Source: Pseudomonadota bacterium (GTDB taxonomy: Bacteria > Pseudomonadota > Alphaproteobacteria > Kiloniellales > J153). From it: DNA of 18,739 bases. The DNA is taken from positions 1-18,739 of the forward strand of contig JACZWN010000042.1 in the NCBI GenBank assembly GCA_022572105.1, given 5' to 3'. A program made the position numbers and the translations under genes. Below, in pieces: positions 14,477 through 18,739 of the stretch. Every line of letters starts with the position of its first letter. The stretch's first letter is position 1. Under the pieces are notes generated by a model, which was not told the DNA's origin, did not search any database, and saw only the letters and a program-made list of their open reading frames with translations.

Positions 14477-14488
14477 TACCAAGGAGCG
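14474..14488 (+). promoter_or_regulatory. Element-end-like motif carrying trmL stop and hemF ribosome site
   Basis: TAATACCAAGGAGCG is identical to the outer 15 bases (tip plus flank) of the mobile element's inverted repeats near 17330 and 18592. Here it holds the trmL TAA and the AAGGAG that lies 6 nt before the hemF ATG. No further element sequence follows. Confidence 0.7.
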
Positions 14489-14492
14489 AACC

Positions 14493-15419
14493 ATGGGCCC
14501 ATCGACCGAAGAGCGGAAGGACCGCACCACCCGGTGGTTCGAGGAGCTGCGCGACGAGATCTGCGCGGCCTTCGAGGCGCTCGAGGACGCGTTGACCGAA
14601 GAGATCGCGGAAACCCTGCCGATCGCCGAGGCGTTGCGCGGCGTCCCGCCCGGCCGCTTCGAGCGCAAGGCCTGGACGCGCGGGGAAGACGGTCCCAAGC
14701 AGGGCGGCCCGGAGCAGGGCGACCTGGACCGGGGCGGTGGCGGCGTCATGTCGATCATGCGCGGGCGCCTGTTCGAGAAGGTCGGCGTCAACGTCTCCAC
14801 GGTGCTCGGCGAATTCTCGGAGGACTTCGCCAAGCAGGTCCCGGGCGCCGAGACGGACCGGCGCTTCTGGGCCGGCGGCATCTCGCTGGTCGCGCACCTG
14901 CACTCGCCGCTGGTTCCCGCCGTGCACATGAACACGCGCCACATCGCGACCACCAAGTCCTGGTTCGGCGGCGGCGCGGATCTGACGCCCATGGTCCCCG
15001 ACGAGGACGACACCGCCGCCTTCCACGCCGCCTTCCGGACCGCCTGCGACCGGCACGACCCGGCGTACTACCCGCGCTTCAAGAAATGGTGCGACGAGTA
15101 CTTCTTCCTCGAGCACAGGGGCGAGCCGCGCGGGGTGGGCGGCATCTTCTACGATTATCTGGACAGCGGCGACTGGGACGCCGATTTCGGCTTCACCCAA
15201 GACGTGGGGCGCGCCCTCCTGGAGGCCTACCCGAAGATAGTAGCCCGCCACATGGCCGAGCCCTGGACCGAGGAGCAGCGCCGGCACCAGCTGGTCAAGC
15301 GCGGCCGCTACGTCGAGTTCAACCTGCTCTACGACCGCGGCACGGTGTTCGGCCTCAAGACCGGCGGCAACGTCGAGGCGATCCTCATGTCGCTCCCGCC
15401 CGCGGTCGCCTGGCCGTAA
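14493..15419 (+). CDS. hemF: Oxygen-dependent coproporphyrinogen III oxidase
   Basis: HemF carries out the aerobic oxidative decarboxylation of coproporphyrinogen III to protoporphyrinogen IX in haem synthesis. The 308-residue protein has the conserved blocks GGGGVMSIMRGRLFEKVGVN, GGISLVAHLHSPLVPAVHMN, TRHIATTKSWFGGGADLTPM, YYPRFKKWCDEYFFLEHRGE, GVGGIFYDYLDSGDWD and the C-terminal GRYVEFNLLYDRGTVFGLKT with EAILMSLPP. The length is normal. The start at 14493 is fixed by AAGGAG six bases upstream. Haem is needed for the bc1 genes encoded divergently nearby, but no direct co-regulation is visible. It converges with the CCA gene; the 92-bp gap has no obvious terminator. Confidence 0.97.
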   Translation: MGPSTEERKDRTTRWFEELRDEICAAFEALEDALTEEIAETLPIAEALRGVPPGRFERKAWTRGEDGPKQGGPEQGDLDRGGGGVMSIMRGRLFEKVGVNVSTVLGEFSEDFAKQVPGAETDRRFWAGGISLVAHLHSPLVPAVHMNTRHIATTKSWFGGGADLTPMVPDEDDTAAFHAAFRTACDRHDPAYYPRFKKWCDEYFFLEHRGEPRGVGGIFYDYLDSGDWDADFGFTQDVGRALLEAYPKIVARHMAEPWTEEQRRHQLVKRGRYVEFNLLYDRGTVFGLKTGGNVEAILMSLPPAVAWP

Positions 15420-15511
15420 GCACGCGGCATCACAAGCCCTACCCCTCGTCCTTCAGCATGTCGTCGATCCAGGACAGGCCGGGCGCGCGGGAGACCGTCG
15501 CGGTTCTCGTC

Positions 15512-16762
15512 TCAGGCGCCGGCGATCAGCTCGCGCAGCCGGTCCAGGCAGGCCTTGCGCGCGGGCTCGAAGTCGCGCTCGGACCACCATTCCTCGACCT
15601 CCTCCAGGAGGCGGCCCAGTTTGGGGCCCTCGGGAACGCCGAGGGCGCGCGCGTCGCGCCCGAGCAGGGGGAAGCGCTTCGAGGCCAGACGCTCGATGTC
15701 CTCGAGCGCCGCTTGGAAAGCTTCGTCCGGGACCGCGCGCTCGTCGCCCCGGTGGCGGCGCGCCCAGCTTAGCTGCAGCAGCTTGCGCGACAGCGGCGCG
15801 CCCAGCTTGCGCACGGCGCGGTGCAGGTCCTTGAGCGACACCTCGGCGAGCGGGTCGAGCGGCGGGGCCAACAGATAGACGAGCGCGAAGCGCTGCCGGT
15901 TCGACAGGCGCAGGCGCTCGGCGATGCGCTCGGCCTGCTCGCGGCCCGGCTCGAGCACCGCGGCCAGGCGCAGGATCGGATCGACCGGCTCGTCGGTCGC
16001 CTCGGCCCGCATGAGGGCGCGCAGCAGGGCGGCGTCGGGTGCCGTGGGCAGAATCTCGCGCAGGATGCGGCGCGCGATCATGATCTCGACGACCGGTATC
16101 GGATCGGGCGCCTGCAAGAGCCGGAGCAATTCTGCCCGGATGCGCTCGCCCGAGAGGCGGTCGAGCTCCGGCGCCAGCTCGGCCGCGATTTCGAGGGCCT
16201 CGGGGTCCGGCGGCGGCTTGCCGAAATGGGCCTGGAACCGGAAGAAACGCAGCAACCGAAGGTAGTCCTCCTCGATCCGGGCGCGCGCCTCTCCGACGAA
16301 GCGCACCCGTCCGGCCATCAAGTCCGCCTCGCCGTCGAAGGGGTCGTAGAGCGCGCCGTCGGGCGCGCAGGACAGCGCGTTGAAGGTGAAGTCGCGCCGT
16401 GCCGCGTCCGCCGTCCAATCGTCGGTGAAGGCGACCTTGGCCTGGCGGCCGTAAGTCTCGACGTCGACCCTGAGCGTGGTGATCTCGAAAGGCTTGCCGC
16501 CCGCGACCGCGGTCACGGTGCCATGCTGGATTCCGGTCGGGACCGCCTTGATGCCGGCGGCGCCCAGCAGGCGCATGACCTCCTCGGGCGGCAGCTGCGT
16601 GGCGATGTCGATATCCTGGACCTTGCGCCCGGCCAAGGCGTCGCGCACGCAGCCGCCCACGAAGCGCACCTCCGCGCCCTCGGCGGTGAGCGCCGCGATC
16701 ACGGCCCGCGTCTCGGGCGCGCGCATCCAGTCCTGGGGCGGAATCTTGCGGACCGGCGTCAC
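15512..16762 (-). CDS. CCA tRNA nucleotidyltransferase / poly(A) polymerase-family protein
   Basis: The 416-residue class II nucleotidyltransferase adds or repairs the CCA end of tRNA. The N-terminal head has the signature VRFVGGCVRDALAG (32-45) and the metal-binding DID (50-52). It is followed by TGIQHGTVTAV, FEITTLRVDVETYG and RRDFTFNALSCAPDG. The family neck EEDYLRLLRFFRFQAHFG and RIRAELLRLL come next. Sequence alone does not fully separate a CCA enzyme from a poly(A) polymerase, but the length and opening favour CCA addition. The start appears to be GTG at 16762, with no strong ribosome site; an ATG at 16726 is the alternative. It follows the DUF6111 gene by 19 nt. Confidence 0.92.
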   Translation of the reverse strand: MTPVRKIPPQDWMRAPETRAVIAALTAEGAEVRFVGGCVRDALAGRKVQDIDIATQLPPEEVMRLLGAAGIKAVPTGIQHGTVTAVAGGKPFEITTLRVDVETYGRQAKVAFTDDWTADAARRDFTFNALSCAPDGALYDPFDGEADLMAGRVRFVGEARARIEEDYLRLLRFFRFQAHFGKPPPDPEALEIAAELAPELDRLSGERIRAELLRLLQAPDPIPVVEIMIARRILREILPTAPDAALLRALMRAEATDEPVDPILRLAAVLEPGREQAERIAERLRLSNRQRFALVYLLAPPLDPLAEVSLKDLHRAVRKLGAPLSRKLLQLSWARRHRGDERAVPDEAFQAALEDIERLASKRFPLLGRDARALGVPEGPKLGRLLEEVEEWWSERDFEPARKACLDRLRELIAGA

Positions 16763-16781
16763 GACGGGAGGCCCGGGCCGG

Positions 16782-17063
16782 TCATTCGACCACGCGGCTC
16801 GGCACCACCTCGCCGTCGATCATCCGGGGCGCCTCCAGCTTGGTGCCCGGCGGCACGCCGCTCGATAGGCGCACCACGACCAGGGCCGCGAGCGCCAGCC
16901 CGATGCCGGCGAGCGCGAACCAGGCCCAGGGTCCCTCGTCCCAGCGCAGCGGATCGGGCTCGCCCGCGGCTTGCGCGCGCCGGCGCATCATCGAGACGTA
17001 GCCGGCATAGAGCAGCAGCGGCAGCGCGACCGGCAGGACGATGGTGAGCAGGATGCGCAGCAT
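16782..17063 (-). CDS. DUF6111-family small membrane protein
   Basis: The 93-residue protein begins MLRILLTIVLPVALPLLLYA (first membrane span). It has a short basic loop SMMRRRAQAAG, a second span AWFALAGIGLALAALVVVRL, then PPGTKLEAPRMIDGEVVPSR. This two-span layout with a PPG...P...DG.IVP-type tail matches DUF6111, which is often encoded beside the CCA transferase in alphaproteobacteria. Its function is unknown. The start codon at 17063 is only 4 bp from the inverted repeat of the mobile element. Nothing of a native upstream ribosome site remains; transcription and translation signals must come from the element or from further away. Confidence 0.75.
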   Translation of the reverse strand: MLRILLTIVLPVALPLLLYAGYVSMMRRRAQAAGEPDPLRWDEGPWAWFALAGIGLALAALVVVRLSSGVPPGTKLEAPRMIDGEVVPSRVVE

Positions 17064-17067
17064 GATT

Positions 17068-17330
17068 ATACCAAGGAGCGTTGATAATGACCCATAGAGA
17101 TCGGGCAGGCGATCCGCCGGGTAGGAGGGAAGCCGCGGGCGATGCGGGACATCGTCAAGGCTTTCCGACGCCCTCCGGCGGTTCGCCTGCCCGACCGGAA
17201 CGGCGGTTTCCCAAGGCTTTCGGACGGCGTCGCGCAGGGCTTGCGATGCCTTGCATCGCCGCGCCACGCGCTCCTGGCCGAAAGCCTTGGGAAACCGTCT
17301 CTATGGGTCATTATCAGCGCTCCTTGGTAT
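17068..17330 (+). mobile_element. MITE-like palindromic element, complete copy A (263 bp)
   Basis: Terminal inverted repeats of 33 bp lie at 17068-17100 and 17298-17330 and match at 32 of 33 positions; each tip is ATACCAAGGAGCG. Two nested palindromes lie inside. CGGGCAGGCGATCCGCCGG (from 17102) pairs with CCGGCGGTTCGCCTGCCCG (17175-17193). GGTTTCCCAAGGCTTTCGG (17205-17223) pairs perfectly with 17278-17296. As single-stranded nucleic acid it would fold into a long stem with two side hairpins. No transposase is encoded. It sits between the Nudix and DUF6111 genes. A second copy begins at 18592. Confidence 0.88.
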
Positions 17331-18010
17331 TAGCCCGCCGCGTCCGGGTTCAGGACCTCGACGAGGTTGACCAGCATCCCGGCGGTCGCGCCCCAGATGT
17401 AATGGTCCTTGAAAGGGAACACGTAGAACTGCCGGTCCTTGCCTTCGTAGACTAGGCGGTGGCGCTGGCAGTTCTCCGGGGCCACGAAGAAGGCCAGCGG
17501 CACCTCGAAGACCTCGGCGACCTCGAAGCTGTCCGGTGCGATCGGAAACGGCGGCATGACCAGGCCGACCACGGGGATCACTTCGAAGCCGGTGCGCGTC
17601 ACATAGGTGTCCAGGCGGCCGATCAGGCGCACGCGATCGGGCGGCAGGCCGGTTTCCTCCTCGGCCTCGCGCAGGGCCGCGGCCTCGGGGCCCTGGTCGA
17701 ACGCCTCGATGCGCCCGCCGGGAAAGCTGACCTGCCCGGCGTGATCGTCCAGGTGGTCGGTCCGGCGGGTCAGGAGCACGGTCAGCCCGGCTTCGCGCTC
17801 GACGATGGGGACCAGCACGGCCGCGGGCGTCAACCTGCGCCCGGGCTCGTAGAGCTCCGGATTGAGATCGTGGTCGCCGCGCGGACGCTCGGCCCCGGCG
17901 GGCGCGCGGCCCATGAGCGAGGCGCGCCGCCGCGGTGTGGGCGCCTCGGCGAAGCGCCGCGCCACCATCTCGGCGCTCAACTCCTCGACGCTCCCATCCT
18001 TGGCAATCAC
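17330..18010 (-). CDS. Nudix hydrolase, CoA pyrophosphatase (NudL-like)
   Basis: The core contains TPAAVLVPIVEREAGLTVLL, then LLTRRTDHLDDHAGQVSFPGG, which resembles the CoA-specific NuCoA signature, and the Nudix box ending LREAEEETGLP. YVTRTGFEVIPVVGLVMPP, PFKDHYIWGATAGML and a C-terminus ending NPDAAG follow. Such enzymes cleave CoA and its derivatives to 3',5'-ADP and phosphopantetheine. I place the start at a GTG (18010) that overlaps the DUF1285 TGA as GTGA; an in-frame ATG at 18049 is the alternative and would overlap DUF1285 by 43 bp. The TAA stop straddles the tip of mobile element copy A, so the element supplies or borders the gene's last bases. Confidence 0.88.
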   Translation of the reverse strand: MIAKDGSVEELSAEMVARRFAEAPTPRRRASLMGRAPAGAERPRGDHDLNPELYEPGRRLTPAAVLVPIVEREAGLTVLLTRRTDHLDDHAGQVSFPGGRIEAFDQGPEAAALREAEEETGLPPDRVRLIGRLDTYVTRTGFEVIPVVGLVMPPFPIAPDSFEVAEVFEVPLAFFVAPENCQRHRLVYEGKDRQFYVFPFKDHYIWGATAGMLVNLVEVLNPDAAG

Positions 18011-18576
18011 TCGGGGCTGCCCAGGGGAAAGAATGTCTCTTTGCTCCATACGCCCAATACCGTCTTGTCCCCGTCGCGGCGCTCGACCGCAAGCTCGACG
18101 AGGTGATAATAGACCGAACGCAGAATCAGCGCCTCGAGCCGGTCCCGGACCAAGACATAAGGGCTCGGCTCGCCGCTTTCAGGCGCCTGGGAGACCCGGA
18201 TCGGATGATCGCGATCGGCCTCGACCCAGTCATCGACGTTGGTCCTGAACCTCAGCACCTGGGCGCTCCCGCCGCCGCTCGCGGCAAGCTCGACCGCAAT
18301 AAAGGGCGCATCGTCGACGATGACCCGGCCGCGCTCGACCGGGGTGACCAGCCAATATTCGCCATCGGCCTCGCACCTGAGCACGCTGGCGAACAGCTTG
18401 ACCAGGGCCTTTCGCCCGATCGGCGAACCCTGGTGGAACCAGGTCCCGTCGCGGGCGATGCGGATGTCGAAATCGCCACAGCTCGGCAACCCCTCGCCCT
18501 CGCGCGGCTGGCCAGCGGACGACGAAAGCCTTATCTTTCGGTCATCGTCGGCCGGATGTGACGTCTTGTCGGTCAT
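18007..18576 (-). CDS. DUF1285 domain-containing protein
   Basis: The 189-residue protein carries the DUF1285 core CGDFDIRIARDGTWFHQGSP, IGRKALVKLFASVLRCEADG, YWLVTPVERGRVIVDDAPFI and AVELAASGGG, then a beta-rich tail with SPYVLVRDRLEALILRSVYY. No enzymatic function is known for the family. It commonly precedes a CoA-type Nudix gene and the CCA transferase in alphaproteobacteria, as here. The ATG at 18576 fits the conserved start. The second copy of the mobile element begins 16 bp upstream, so this gene's promoter lies inside or beyond that element. Confidence 0.88.
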   Translation of the reverse strand: MTDKTSHPADDDRKIRLSSSAGQPREGEGLPSCGDFDIRIARDGTWFHQGSPIGRKALVKLFASVLRCEADGEYWLVTPVERGRVIVDDAPFIAVELAASGGGSAQVLRFRTNVDDWVEADRDHPIRVSQAPESGEPSPYVLVRDRLEALILRSVYYHLVELAVERRDGDKTVLGVWSKETFFPLGSPE

Positions 18577-18591
18577 GGCTTGGCGATCATA

Positions 18592-18739
18592 ATACCAAGG
18601 AGCGTTGATAATGACCCATAGAGATCGGGCAGGCGATCGGACGGGCCACCGGGCGGGTAGCAGGGAAGCCGCGGGCGATGCGGGACATCGTCAAGGCTTG
18701 CCGACGCCCTCCGGCGGTTCGCCTGCCCGACCGGAACGG
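18592..18739 (+). mobile_element. MITE-like palindromic element, copy B (cut by window end)
   Basis: The left inverted repeat (18592-18624) is identical to that of copy A, and the orientation is the same. The inside follows copy A closely. It has a 12-bp length difference near 18640-18660 and one base change in the 70 bases that precede the window end. The right half is outside the window. Copies A and B bracket the Nudix and DUF1285 genes as direct repeats. Confidence 0.88.

Noticed and set aside
15420..15511. Minus-strand tail reading GLSWIDDMLKDEG in the hemF/CCA gap, as if the CCA gene were frameshifted
   Set aside because: The CCA protein already ends at a normal length; the tail has no start codon and too little sequence to support a gene or a frameshift.
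17081..17455. 124-codon plus-strand frame starting in element copy A and running antisense into the Nudix gene
   Set aside because: Not annotated as a gene because its second half is antisense to a confident CDS; the element-internal part is discussed as a finding.
17068..18739. Copies A and B as the ends of a composite transposon carrying Nudix and DUF1285
   Set aside because: The genes between them are ordinary alphaproteobacterial neighbours of the CCA gene, so the copies more likely inserted around a resident operon.
1..18739. CRISPR arrays, tRNA or rRNA genes, prophage or defence genes
   Set aside because: No regular spaced repeats, no cloverleaf-like tRNA sequence and no phage or nuclease proteins were seen on reading both strands; small RNAs cannot be excluded by eye.

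Overview
The window is a GC-rich piece of a Gram-negative chromosome. It most likely comes from an alphaproteobacterium of the Rhodospirillales type. The evidence is the gene content and the family-typical neighbourhoods: hldD-lgt-MidA, UbiK-YbjN-ProC, a petABC operon encoding the cytochrome bc1 complex with a Tat-exported Rieske protein, TrmL-HemF, and DUF1285-Nudix-DUF6111-CCA transferase. The cell should make heptose-containing LPS, lipoproteins, ubiquinone, polyhydroxyalkanoate granules and an aerobic bc1 chain. No species can be assigned from this sequence alone.

Layout. Bases 1-2399 (minus strand) form a tightly packed operon of hldD, lgt and a MidA/NDUFAF7-like methyltransferase cut by the window edge. 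Bases 2603-4543 (plus) carry ubiK, a YbjN-family gene and proC. Bases 4544-4987 hold a palindromic AT-richer repeat and a short coding remnant. A TetR-type regulator and a phasin follow; the phasin promoter sits between two near-identical palindromes. A CsaA-like tRNA-binding protein ends this plus-strand block at 6778.

Bases 6917-13859 (minus) read petA-petB-petC, then mtnP-mtnA-aldolase/dehydrogenase. The second cluster is metabolically the most interesting. MtnP and MtnA convert methylthioadenosine (or 5'-deoxyadenosine) to a 5-modified ribulose-1-phosphate. The last gene encodes a class II aldolase fused to a short-chain dehydrogenase, which could split that sugar phosphate into DHAP and an aldehyde and then process the aldehyde. 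This would be a fused version of the DHAP shunt.

Bases 14018-15419 (plus) are trmL-hemF. Bases 15512-18576 (minus) are DUF1285, a CoA-type Nudix hydrolase, DUF6111 and the CCA-adding enzyme. This last run is interrupted and bordered by two same-orientation copies of a roughly 263-bp MITE-like element with 33-bp terminal inverted repeats and nested internal palindromes. Element ends, or matching short motifs, coincide with stop codons or ribosome binding sites of neighbouring genes. The window also contains an unusual number of short tandem duplications, several lying exactly across stop codons.
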